DNA of 64,000 bases from Desulfurella acetivorans A63. GTDB taxonomy: Bacteria > Campylobacterota_A > Desulfurellia > Desulfurellales > Desulfurellaceae. The notes under the pieces were generated by a model. That model searched no databases. It had not been told where the DNA came from and worked only from the letters and a program-made list of their open reading frames with translations. The stretch spans positions 248,001 through 312,000 of the forward strand of contig CP007051.1 of the NCBI GenBank assembly GCA_000517565.1. Reading direction: 5' to 3'. The position numbers were made by a program, and so were the translations under genes. Numbering within the stretch: the stretch's first letter is position 1; each line of letters begins with the position of its first letter. Below, piece after piece: positions 46,518-54,062 of the stretch.

Positions 46518-47204
46518 AGCAGGCAAAAGTGTTTTTAAAAGCACAGTAACGACAATAACAAATATTAATGCCAAAACACCAATTAAATATTGCATAGAAT
46601 ATTCTTTAGATTCTGTGCGGTTTTTGTTGACATAAGATACAATGTATTGCATAAAACCCATAAAAAATCCGCCGATAGCTAATGTTATTATAAACGAAAC
46701 TAAAGTATTTGCACCAAATAGTGTGTGCCAGTAAACTTGGCCTAAATCACTTGATACATAAAAATCTTTCTCAAATGGAAAACCGAATATAAATATAGCC
46801 ATTCCAACAAGCATTCCCAGTCCAAATACCATAGCATCTTTTTTACCACTTGCTATGGCTGCTACAGAAGTACCTGGACAATAACCACTCATTGCCATGC
46901 CAACGCCAAATAACAATCCTCCAAATATATATGGCCATAAGTATAAATTTGGTGTCCAAATGTTTGGTATCTGTATAAGACCCAGTGAGCCAAATACCAA
47001 AAACCAGAATGTGGATGTCAAAATAGCTGTAACCATCATCTGTATGACGCGATTGTTTCTAAAATAAAACTCATCTGTGATGTTTTTACCCGAAGCAAAG
47101 CCTGTTGCTTCCAAAAAAAATCCAAACAAAAAGCCTCCAAATATTGAAAAAAGCATATTTGTATGACCAGATATAACACCGTTTATATAAAGTGGAGCAC
47201 TCAT
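46512..47204 (-). CDS. YeeE/YedE family sulfur transport half-protein (second)
   Basis: A 230-residue membrane protein with about seven hydrophobic helices. It carries the family mark MSGYCPGTSVAAIASGKKDA (about 107-126), whose cysteine is part of the substrate path in thiosulfate transporters such as TsuA. It begins at ATG 47204, overlapping the partner stop by 4 bases with GGAGG upstream; ATG or GTG starts further up would crowd the site. The pair would act together to take up thiosulfate or another reduced sulfur compound (inference). Confidence 0.85.
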   Translation of the reverse strand: MSAPLYINGVISGHTNMLFSIFGGFLFGFFLEATGFASGKNITDEFYFRNNRVIQMMVTAILTSTFWFLVFGSLGLIQIPNIWTPNLYLWPYIFGGLLFGVGMAMSGYCPGTSVAAIASGKKDAMVFGLGMLVGMAIFIFGFPFEKDFYVSSDLGQVYWHTLFGANTLVSFIITLAIGGFFMGFMQYIVSYVNKNRTESKEYSMQYLIGVLALIFVIVVTVLLKTLLPAS

Positions 47205-47719
47205 AGCCACTGCCTCCTAAATAATCTTGCTGTAAGATACACACCAGCAAATACACAGAACAAAAATAACCATCCACCTATTGAATATGCACCTGCACCT
47301 GCTAGTCCTTGGCCACTTGTACAACCTCTTGCGTATCTGGTAGCATAGGCAATTAAAATACCACCAAAAAATGCCAGTGCATATCTATAGGATGTTGGAG
47401 TAGTTTGGCCTTTGTCTACTGAGAATCTTAATCTGCCACCAATAAGTGCACTTACAAAACCGCCAATAAATATCCCAATATCAATAAAGAAAATGCGGTT
47501 ATAGAGAATATGAGTTATACCGTGTTCACCTAAATCTTTTGCAGTATATGCATTTGAAGCAATGTAGGATTTAGAAAACAAAGCTATAATGAAAGCTGAA
47601 AGTTGGGAAAAACCGCCACTTGCGCCAAAGCCTGCACCAGATACGTAATAGAAAATAAAGAGTGTTGTGCCAACAAGAAAACCACCAATCAACGTTCCCC
47701 AATAACCTCTTTGTTGCAT
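47201..47719 (-). CDS. YeeE/YedE family sulfur transport half-protein (first)
   Basis: A 172-residue membrane protein with about four helices and the second family mark RGCTSGQGLAGAGAYSIGG (about 139-157). A full-length YeeE/TsuA carries both marks in one chain; here they are split over two coupled genes. The start at ATG 47719 is preferred because GGGAGG lies just upstream, inside the longer alternative frame from 47731. It is the first gene of the pair. Confidence 0.85.
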   Translation of the reverse strand: MQQRGYWGTLIGGFLVGTTLFIFYYVSGAGFGASGGFSQLSAFIIALFSKSYIASNAYTAKDLGEHGITHILYNRIFFIDIGIFIGGFVSALIGGRLRFSVDKGQTTPTSYRYALAFFGGILIAYATRYARGCTSGQGLAGAGAYSIGGWLFLFCVFAGVYLTARLFRRQWL

Positions 47720-47798
47720 AAAACCTCCCATTTTTATGATCTTGATGTGAAGTTTATTATTTTTGAGTGTAATATCAAGAATGATTTATTCATTTAAG

Positions 47799-48893
47799 TT
47801 ACTTACTTATTAATGATAAAACCGCTATAGTTTCAAAATGATAGGTATTTGGAAACATATCAAGTAAAAAAATCTTTTCAAGTGTGTAGTTTTTTAAAAT
47901 AGATAGATCCCTTGCAAGCGTTGGTGGCTCGCATGATACATATATCACTTGATTTGGTTTTTTATTGTTAATAAAGTGCATTAGATTTAAGCTTCCGCTT
48001 CTTGGTGGATCAAGTATTAATGTATCAATTGGTTTTTTGTATTCTAGTGGTTTATTTAAATCACAATGAGTTGCTTTAATATCAAGCGATAATCTTTTTG
48101 CGTTTTGTTTTAGTGTCTCAATGGATAACTCATCAATTTCAAAAGCTTCGACCTTGTGGTTTTTGAGTGCCAAAGGTATTGTAAAGTTCCCGATTCCGCA
48201 GAATGCTTCAAAAACATTTTCACCTTTAACTAAATTTAGTATAAGATTAATAAGAGTTTTGTTTGCATCAAGATTGACTTGAGTAAAAGAACCCATTTTA
48301 TAATCAATATAAGCATCTTTTGCAATAAAAGATAAGTCTATTCTTAACGGTTCATTTTTATTTGTAGCTAGTTTAAAAAAGCTGTCGACTTCTATTTCTA
48401 AATCTTTATGATTTTTTATATAACTATTTATTTGTTTAACAAGTATCGGGCAATAGTTTATTTCTAGAAATTCATTTGAGTTTTGTTTAAAAAATCCTAT
48501 TTTTTCAGCTTTTTTTTGAAATTTTACCCTGTGTCTGTAAAATGTTTGTTTACTTTTTATTATTTCAATGTTATCTAATGATATATGTCCTATACGTTTA
48601 AGTATATTTTTTAATATTTGAGATTTTATGTTTAACTGTTGATTATAGTGGATATGTTGATAGTGACAACCGCCACATAAACCAAAATATTTACAAAATG
48701 GTTTTTTTCTAGTTTTAGTGCTTTCCAAAATATCAACGACCTCTGCTAGACAATAGTCTTTTTTTTCTTTTGTAATTTTTATTGCTACTTTTTCATTTGT
48801 TTCTACAAAAGGAATAAACACTATTTTGTCATTTATAAAGGAATAACCGTAGCCCTTGTAAGCCTGTCCTGCAATCTGTACAATCTCAAACAT
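47799..48893 (-). CDS. RNA m5U methyltransferase, TrmA/RlmD family
   Basis: A 364-residue SAM-dependent uracil-5 methyltransferase for 23S rRNA or tRNA. A small TRAM-like N-terminus is followed by a [4Fe-4S] site (C67, C73, C76 in CKYFGLCGGC, with a later Cys in NYCPI), the SAM fold FEAFCGIGNFTIPLAL, the motif LDPPRSG, and the catalytic cysteine in YVSCEPPTLARDL. The ATG at 48893 gives the family-like start MFEIVQIAGQAYKGYG. It stands 7 bases after a perfect -10 box, so the mRNA is probably leaderless. The exact target base cannot be told. Confidence 0.85.
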   Translation of the reverse strand: MFEIVQIAGQAYKGYGYSFINDKIVFIPFVETNEKVAIKITKEKKDYCLAEVVDILESTKTRKKPFCKYFGLCGGCHYQHIHYNQQLNIKSQILKNILKRIGHISLDNIEIIKSKQTFYRHRVKFQKKAEKIGFFKQNSNEFLEINYCPILVKQINSYIKNHKDLEIEVDSFFKLATNKNEPLRIDLSFIAKDAYIDYKMGSFTQVNLDANKTLINLILNLVKGENVFEAFCGIGNFTIPLALKNHKVEAFEIDELSIETLKQNAKRLSLDIKATHCDLNKPLEYKKPIDTLILDPPRSGSLNLMHFINNKKPNQVIYVSCEPPTLARDLSILKNYTLEKIFLLDMFPNTYHFETIAVLSLISK

Positions 48894-48900
48894 CAAAGCA

Positions 48901-48928
48901 ATTATACTAATATAATTTTTAATGACAA
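48901..48928 (-). promoter_or_regulatory. Promoter giving a leaderless mRNA for the RNA methyltransferase
   Basis: On the minus strand, TTGTCA (48928-48923), 16 bases and TATAAT (48906-48901), then only 7 bases to the ATG at 48893. Transcription would begin at or next to the A of the start codon. No Shine-Dalgarno is present. Confidence 0.7.
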
Positions 48929-48984
48929 ATCTACTTGAAATTATAGCTACTAGCAACTAAATTAATAAAAAACAAGGAGGCTGT

Positions 48985-50355
48985 ATGAGAAAAGAAACAG
49001 ATTCTATGGGTGAAGTTATGGTTCCAGATGAAGCATATTTTGGTGCTCAAACACAAAGAGCTATAGAAAATTTTAAGGTATCAGGTAAATCTATGCCTTT
49101 GGATTTCATATATGCTTTAGCTACTGTTAAGCTTGCCTGCGCTTTAAGTAATAAAGAGCTTAAATACATTGAAGAGAAAAAAGCTGATGCAATAATCCAA
49201 GCTTGTAAAGAAATTTTAGATCATAAGTTTGATAATCATTTTCCTGTAGATGTTTATCAAACAGGTTCTGGTACTTCAACAAACATGAACATTAATGAAG
49301 TAATAGCAAACAGAGCAACAGAGATTTTGGGAGGTAAAAAAGGTGAAAAACTTGTTCATCCAAACAATGATGTAAATAAAGGCCAATCTAGCAATGATAC
49401 AATCCCAACTGCAATGCATATAATGATTGTAGAGCTTTCAAAAAAGAAGCTTTTACCAGCGCTAAATGGCCTTGAAGAAGCATTAGAGTACAAAGAAAAA
49501 GAATTTGCAAATATTATAAAAATTGGAAGAACACACATGCAGGATGCAGTACCTATTAGGTTATCTGATGAATTTGGGGCATATAAGACTCAGATTATTA
49601 ACAATAAAAAGCGTATCACATTTGCTTTGGAAGGTTTAAAAGAACTGGCTTTAGGGGCAACAGCAGTTGGGACTGGTTTAAACGCACCAAAAGGATTTGC
49701 CAGGCTTGCAATAGAAAAAATTTCTGAATTTACCAATACAGATTATAAACAGGCACCTAATTTATTTGAAGCCATTGCATCAAAAGATGCTGTAAATTTT
49801 TTTGCATCAAGTTTATCAACATTAGCATCTAGTATGATAAAAATTGCAAGCGATATAAGATTTTTATCGTGTGGTCCAAGATGTGGGATTGGTGAGCTAA
49901 TTTTAAAAGATTTACAGCCAGGTAGCTCAATTATGCCAGGCAAAGTAAACCCAGTTATTCCAGAGTCAGTGCTGCAGGTTTCCTATAGTGTAATTGGTTA
50001 CTCACAAATAATTAATATGTGTGCTCAAGCAGGTGTATTGGAGCTAAATGTAATGATGCCAGCTATTATTTATCATATAAACGAAGCCATTAATATAATG
50101 TCTAATGTAATTGATGATTTTAGTACAAAATGTATTATACCAATTAGAGCAAATAAAGAACGTATAAACAGTTTCATAGAAAATTCTTTAGCCCTTGTTA
50201 CACCTCTTGCTTTGATTATTGGATATGATAAGGCCGCTGCAATAGCACACGAAGCTTACATAACAAACAAAACAATAAAAGAAGTTGTATTAGAAAAAGG
50301 TATATTATCTAAAGAGCAGGCTGAAAAAATTTTGGATCCACGCAAAATGGTCTAG
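48985..50355 (+). CDS. fumC: Class II fumarate hydratase
   Basis: FumC (456 residues) hydrates fumarate to L-malate. It has TGSGTSTNMNINEVIANRA near 95-115, the active-site stretch GRTHMQDAVP near 182-191, and the superfamily signature GSSIMPGKVNPVIPE near 312-326. It starts MRKETDSMGEVMVP, as in the family, after an AAGGAGG site. Length is normal and no iron-sulfur ligands are needed for this class. Its end overlaps a small convergent gene by 4 bases. Confidence 0.96.
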   Translation: MRKETDSMGEVMVPDEAYFGAQTQRAIENFKVSGKSMPLDFIYALATVKLACALSNKELKYIEEKKADAIIQACKEILDHKFDNHFPVDVYQTGSGTSTNMNINEVIANRATEILGGKKGEKLVHPNNDVNKGQSSNDTIPTAMHIMIVELSKKKLLPALNGLEEALEYKEKEFANIIKIGRTHMQDAVPIRLSDEFGAYKTQIINNKKRITFALEGLKELALGATAVGTGLNAPKGFARLAIEKISEFTNTDYKQAPNLFEAIASKDAVNFFASSLSTLASSMIKIASDIRFLSCGPRCGIGELILKDLQPGSSIMPGKVNPVIPESVLQVSYSVIGYSQIINMCAQAGVLELNVMMPAIIYHINEAINIMSNVIDDFSTKCIIPIRANKERINSFIENSLALVTPLALIIGYDKAAAIAHEAYITNKTIKEVVLEKGILSKEQAEKILDPRKMV

Positions 50356-50531
50356 ATTTTTTTAATAATAATAGGTTTTGCTGGAAAGTAAATATCTATT
50401 ACAGGCTGATTTTTTAACAATTCAAGAGCTCTTTTAACTTTGTATTCGTATGATAAGTGTGTATATACTTTGTAACCTATTAACACCAAAAATAGTACAA
50501 TTACTAAGATAATAATTTTCCTTGCATTCAC
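50352..50531 (-). CDS. Small single-helix membrane protein
   Basis: A 59-residue frame on the minus strand starting at GTG 50531. It has a short basic N-terminus (VNARK), one strong membrane helix (IIILVIVLFLVLIGY, about 5-20), then a cytosol- or periplasm-facing tail ending FPAKPIIIKKI. TTGACA (50566-50561), 16 bases and TATTTT (50544-50539) lie upstream with the -10 box 7 bases before GTG, so the message may be leaderless. It fills most of the otherwise empty gap after fumC. I do not recognise it. Confidence 0.5.
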   Translation of the reverse strand: MNARKIIILVIVLFLVLIGYKVYTHLSYEYKVKRALELLKNQPVIDIYFPAKPIIIKKI

Positions 50532-50538
50532 AAATCCA

Positions 50539-50566
50539 AAAATATTCTATTTTAAAAAATTGTCAA
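50539..50566 (-). promoter_or_regulatory. Promoter of the small membrane protein
   Basis: On the minus strand, a perfect TTGACA (50566-50561), a 16-base spacer and TATTTT (50544-50539, 4/6), 7 bases before the GTG start. Confidence 0.45.
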
Positions 50567-50595
50567 GAGATTTTTTACTTTTCTTTAGTCATATA

Positions 50596-50622
50596 TTGAC
50601 TGATCGGTTTTTTTGGTATAAT
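50596..50622 (+). promoter_or_regulatory. Promoter with palindromic operator candidate for the flavoprotein gene
   Basis: TTGACT (50596-50601), 15 bases and a perfect TATAAT (50617-50622). The -35 box runs into ACTGATCGGT (50599-50608), a 10-base near-palindrome of the kind bound by TetR-family repressors. AGGAGG lies at 50636-50641 before the ATG. Confidence 0.55.
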
Positions 50623-50647
50623 TTTAAACAAAAATAGGAGGTTTGAT

Positions 50648-52519
50648 ATGAAGATAGAAGGTAAAAGTTTAGGTTTGCTTCATTTAAAAAATCCGTTTAT
50701 TGCTGCACCTGTTAAGACTGCTTATGCAGATTTAGAATCACATGTAAACCAAAGGCATCTAAATTACTATGAAAATTTAGCAAAAGGCGGGGTTGCGCTA
50801 ATAATTATTGAACCCACAGCTGTATTAAAAAGTGGTAGAGAACATCCAAAGCAATTATGCATTGATGAGGATTATTGTATAGATGAGCTTTCAAAGATAA
50901 CAAGGGTTATACACGATAATGGTTCTTTGGCATGTATAAATTTAAATCATGCAGGTAGAGCTGCAAACCCCAAAGCAAGTGGCGTGGTTTTGGCTCCAAG
51001 TGCTGTAATGTGTCCATCTACTATGCAAACACCAAAAGAGCTTACTAAAGAGCAAATTAAAGAAATTGTTAAGGCTTTTGGAAAAGCGACTGTAAGGGCA
51101 AAAAAAGCAGGATTCGATGCAATAGAAATACAGGCTGGCATGGGTTATTTAATTGCCCAGTTCTTAAAGGATCGTACCAATAAGCGAAATGATGAGTACG
51201 GAAAAGATAAATTACTTTTTGCAAAAGAAGTTTTTGAAGAAGTAGCTAATTTTAGTAATGGTTTAGAGTTAATTTTGAGAGTATCTGCAAATGAATTTGT
51301 TGAGGATGGGATTGTTGAACAAGACAATGTGGAATTAATTAATTTGGCTAAAAAATACGGTATTAAAGCGGTACACGCAGGTCTTGGGAATGCATGCGAT
51401 ACGCCGCTTTGGTATTACAGTTATGCTTCAACGCCCACAGATAAACAAATCGAATCATTTAAAAAACTGAAGAGCTTAATTGATTTACCTATTATTATTG
51501 ATGGTAGAATGGGTAACCCGGATAGGATAAAGGCTTTACTTGAAGAAGGATGGGTTGACTTTTTTGGGCTGGGCAGATCTCTTGTGGCAGACCAATATTT
51601 TGTAAATAAATTGTTAAATGATGAGTTAGACAAAATTTGGTACTGTGGTGGTTGTTTGCAGGGATGCTTGTACAATGTTAGAAGCGGAATAGGCCTTGGG
51701 TGTATTACAAATCCTTTTGTAGATAAGAAATTCTTTGAACCTTCAGGTAAAAAACTTAAGGTTTGCATAGCTGGCGGTGGTCCAGCAGGAATTGCTACAG
51801 GTATTTATGCTAAAATGAAAGGTTATGATGCTATTGTTTTTGAAAAGAAAGAACTTGGCGGACAATTTATACTTGCAACAAAAGCTCCATACAAAGACGC
51901 AATGCTAAAGCCACTAAATGCTCTTATAAACGAAGCAAAAAGAAGAGGTGTTGAGTTTAGATACGAAGAAGCAAATTATGAAAAATTAAAAGAGCAAAAT
52001 CCTGATTTAGTTGTTGTAGCAACTGGTGCCAACTCGCAAATACCAAATATTAAAGGCATTGAGAATGAGTATGTAATAGATGCATTTAGTTTTTTTGAAT
52101 CAGTTGCCCAACCGAAAGGCAAAAGGGTACTTGTATTGGGTATTGGCTTAATTGGAAGAGAAGCTATGGAAATCCTGGCTAACCAGGGTTTTGAGGTGGT
52201 GGGTGTTGATATATTAAGTGAATTAACGCAGGATTTTACACTTGCAAGGCTAAAAAATAACCCAAATGTAAAAATATTTGTAGCAACAAGTGTTGAAGAA
52301 TTTACAAACGAAGGTGTTTTTGCTAGACAGGAAGACGAAGTAATAAATTTAGGCAAATTTGACACAATCATTTCTAGCATTGGTACAAAGCCAAATAAGG
52401 CTTTGTATGAGCAAATTAAAGACAAGTTTAAAAATGTTGAAATTATTGGAGATGCGGCAAAGGTAGCAGACATTTACACCGCAACCCAATCTGCATACGA
52501 ACTCATAAGTAGATACTAA
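50648..52519 (+). CDS. NADH:flavin oxidoreductase, old-yellow-enzyme / 2,4-dienoyl-CoA reductase type
   Basis: A 623-residue flavoprotein. The N-terminal TIM barrel (about 1-350) has NLNHAGRAANP near 98-108 and the FMN-site FDAIEIQAGMGYLIAQFL near 155-172; the usual motif is EIHxAHGYL, so an active-site His appears to be replaced. A [4Fe-4S] site follows (CGGCLQGCLYN...GLGC, about 335-357). The C-terminal half binds FAD and NAD(P)H (VCIAGGGPAGIATG near 376; VLGIGLIGREAME near 496). It resembles FadH and BaiCD-type reductases. It has its own promoter; the substrate is unknown. Confidence 0.85.
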   Translation: MKIEGKSLGLLHLKNPFIAAPVKTAYADLESHVNQRHLNYYENLAKGGVALIIIEPTAVLKSGREHPKQLCIDEDYCIDELSKITRVIHDNGSLACINLNHAGRAANPKASGVVLAPSAVMCPSTMQTPKELTKEQIKEIVKAFGKATVRAKKAGFDAIEIQAGMGYLIAQFLKDRTNKRNDEYGKDKLLFAKEVFEEVANFSNGLELILRVSANEFVEDGIVEQDNVELINLAKKYGIKAVHAGLGNACDTPLWYYSYASTPTDKQIESFKKLKSLIDLPIIIDGRMGNPDRIKALLEEGWVDFFGLGRSLVADQYFVNKLLNDELDKIWYCGGCLQGCLYNVRSGIGLGCITNPFVDKKFFEPSGKKLKVCIAGGGPAGIATGIYAKMKGYDAIVFEKKELGGQFILATKAPYKDAMLKPLNALINEAKRRGVEFRYEEANYEKLKEQNPDLVVVATGANSQIPNIKGIENEYVIDAFSFFESVAQPKGKRVLVLGIGLIGREAMEILANQGFEVVGVDILSELTQDFTLARLKNNPNVKIFVATSVEEFTNEGVFARQEDEVINLGKFDTIISSIGTKPNKALYEQIKDKFKNVEIIGDAAKVADIYTATQSAYELISRY

Positions 52520-52616
52520 TTTTATTTAAAGGTGGGTCAGCCTACCTTTAAATAACTACTACATAAGCGTTTTCACAAATATAATTAAATTTTAAGAAAA
52601 TGTGAAACATTATCGT

Positions 52617-52703
52617 TGGTGCCGGGGGCGGGAATCGAACCCGCATGGGGTTGCCCCCACTGGATTTTGAGTCCAGCGCGTCTACCAGTTTCACCACCCC
52701 GGC
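52617..52703 (-). tRNA. tRNA-Leu (anticodon CAA)
   Basis: An 87-base tRNA on the minus strand. The acceptor arm GCCGGGG (52703-52697) pairs with CCCCGGC, followed by discriminator A and an encoded CCA at 52619-52617. The anticodon arm CTGGA/TCCAG holds the loop CTCAAAA, giving CAA, which reads UUG. A long variable arm (GGGG/CCCC) and the T-arm GCGGG-TTCGAAT-CCCGC fit leucine. It stands alone. Confidence 0.97.
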
Positions 52704-52715
52704 AATACTTTAATA

Positions 52716-52744
52716 ATCTTATTATGAAGTTAAAAAAAAGTCAA
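52716..52744 (-). promoter_or_regulatory. Promoter of tRNA-Leu
   Basis: On the minus strand, TTGACT (52744-52739), 17 bases and TAAGAT (52721-52716) lie 12 bases before the tRNA 5' end. Confidence 0.7.
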
Positions 52745-52756
52745 GTTGTAATTTAC

Positions 52757-53152
52757 TTACAGGATTTTTTTGAGATCAAATAGAATTTTTCCTAAATCTT
52801 TTGTATTATCTTGTTTTAATTCTAATACTTTATATTTAAATGTATTGCCCAAAAATTCTCTAAAATCTTCAAGGATGTAGGTAGCTCCAGATTCATCTGT
52901 TCCTGGTAAAACTAAGTAGATAAAATTATTGCCTTCGTTAAAAAATGCATCAGAATTTCTAAGTATCTTATTCAAAATTTCAACGGCATATTTGAGGTTT
53001 TTTTGATTGTCAAATTTTAAAATTGCAATGCAAAAAAAATCTAATGAGTTGATAGATTCATCTAAATTCAACTCTTTTTTTACTCTTGCGATATTTGCAA
53101 AAGAATAATTGACTAAACTTTGTAAACAGCTTAAATCAAATACTTGCGCCAT
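52757..53152 (-). CDS. Small protein resembling a degenerate GGDEF domain
   Basis: A 131-residue soluble protein. The part LDFFCIAILKFDNQK...ILNKILRNSDAFFNEGNNFIYLVLPGTDESGATYILEDFREFL follows the layout of a nucleotidyl-cyclase (GGDEF) fold. There, RxSD, a beta turn, and FxxLLPxTxxxxA would surround the active site, but the GGDEF signature itself reads EGNNF here. It is therefore likely catalytically dead if the fold call is right. The ATG at 53152 has an AAGGAGG site. It has no clear operon partner other than the tRNA downstream. Confidence 0.55.
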   Translation of the reverse strand: MAQVFDLSCLQSLVNYSFANIARVKKELNLDESINSLDFFCIAILKFDNQKNLKYAVEILNKILRNSDAFFNEGNNFIYLVLPGTDESGATYILEDFREFLGNTFKYKVLELKQDNTKDLGKILFDLKKIL

Positions 53153-53277
53153 TTTAACCTCCTTTTTTGTTGTTAGCAAAATTATATATTTAAATATTAG
53201 CTATTTGCAAGAAAAAAATCTTTATTATAATCCATTAGTTAAGAATATATGCTAAGTTTTTAAATTTTGGTGTTTTA

Positions 53278-53306
53278 TTGAATTATTTAAAATTAGGTAT
53301 TATAAT
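53278..53306 (+). promoter_or_regulatory. Promoter giving a leaderless marC mRNA
   Basis: TTGAAT (53278-53283), 17 bases and a perfect TATAAT (53301-53306), followed by only 6 bases before the ATG at 53313. No Shine-Dalgarno is present, so the transcript should start at the initiation codon. Confidence 0.7.
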
Positions 53307-53312
53307 TAACCT

Positions 53313-53969
53313 ATGACAACTAGTTTTAATACAGTTGAGTTTTTTTCTTTTACATTAAAAAGCATTGTTTCTATTTTTGCTATACTTAATCCATTTGGTG
53401 CTATACCTGTATTTGTTAGTTTAACACAAAATTATTCCCAAAAAGATAAACACTATGTTATAAGGCGTTCAACATATTTTGTTTTTGGAATATTAACATT
53501 TTTTTTCTTATTTGGCGAATTAATTTTTAAAATATTTGGGATTAATATAGGTTCGCTGGAAGTTGCAGGAGGTATTTTGTTATCTTTGGTTTCTATTAAT
53601 ATGGTTTTTGGTAATCCCCATAAAGAGCGTACATCCAAAGATGAACTTGCAGATTTAGAAGATAAAGAAAATATTGCTCTTGTGCCACTTGCTATACCCC
53701 TTTTATCTGGTCCTGGTGCAATTGCTACTGTTATTACGCTTTCAACTTCAGTTCAAAACTTATTTTTATATGCAGCAATTTTTTTTGCTATTATTATTTC
53801 ATGTTTTGCTGTGTACTTTGTTCTGATTAGTTCTTCCTATTTGAATAGATATTTGGGTAAAATTGGTATAGGTATAATTTCCAGGCTTATGGGTATTATA
53901 TTGCTTGCAATATCAGTGCAATTTATCGTAAATGGTTTAAAAATACTGTTCCCTGCTATTTTAAAGTAA
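53313..53969 (+). CDS. MarC family integral membrane protein
   Basis: A 218-residue protein with about six helices. It has the family segment IFAILNPFGAIPVFVSLT (about 21-38) and LVPLAIPLLSGPGAIATVITLS (about 125-146), where the P-x-GPG core is typical. MarC (UPF0056) proteins have no proven transport role, despite their old link to antibiotic resistance. It is monocistronic, with a leaderless-type promoter. Confidence 0.9.
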   Translation: MTTSFNTVEFFSFTLKSIVSIFAILNPFGAIPVFVSLTQNYSQKDKHYVIRRSTYFVFGILTFFFLFGELIFKIFGINIGSLEVAGGILLSLVSINMVFGNPHKERTSKDELADLEDKENIALVPLAIPLLSGPGAIATVITLSTSVQNLFLYAAIFFAIIISCFAVYFVLISSSYLNRYLGKIGIGIISRLMGIILLAISVQFIVNGLKILFPAILK

Positions 53970-54014
53970 TCATGTGTGTATTTTTTTATTACAAAATTTA
54001 TTCAAAATATTAAT

Positions 54015-54042
54015 TTGACTAAATGAATTTGTTTTGTATATT
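54015..54042 (+). promoter_or_regulatory. Promoter of the P-type ATPase gene
   Basis: TTGACT (54015-54020), 16 bases and TATATT (54037-54042) lie 20 bases before the GTG start. Confidence 0.65.
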
Positions 54043-54062
54043 AGTTTTTGTGAGAGGATAAA

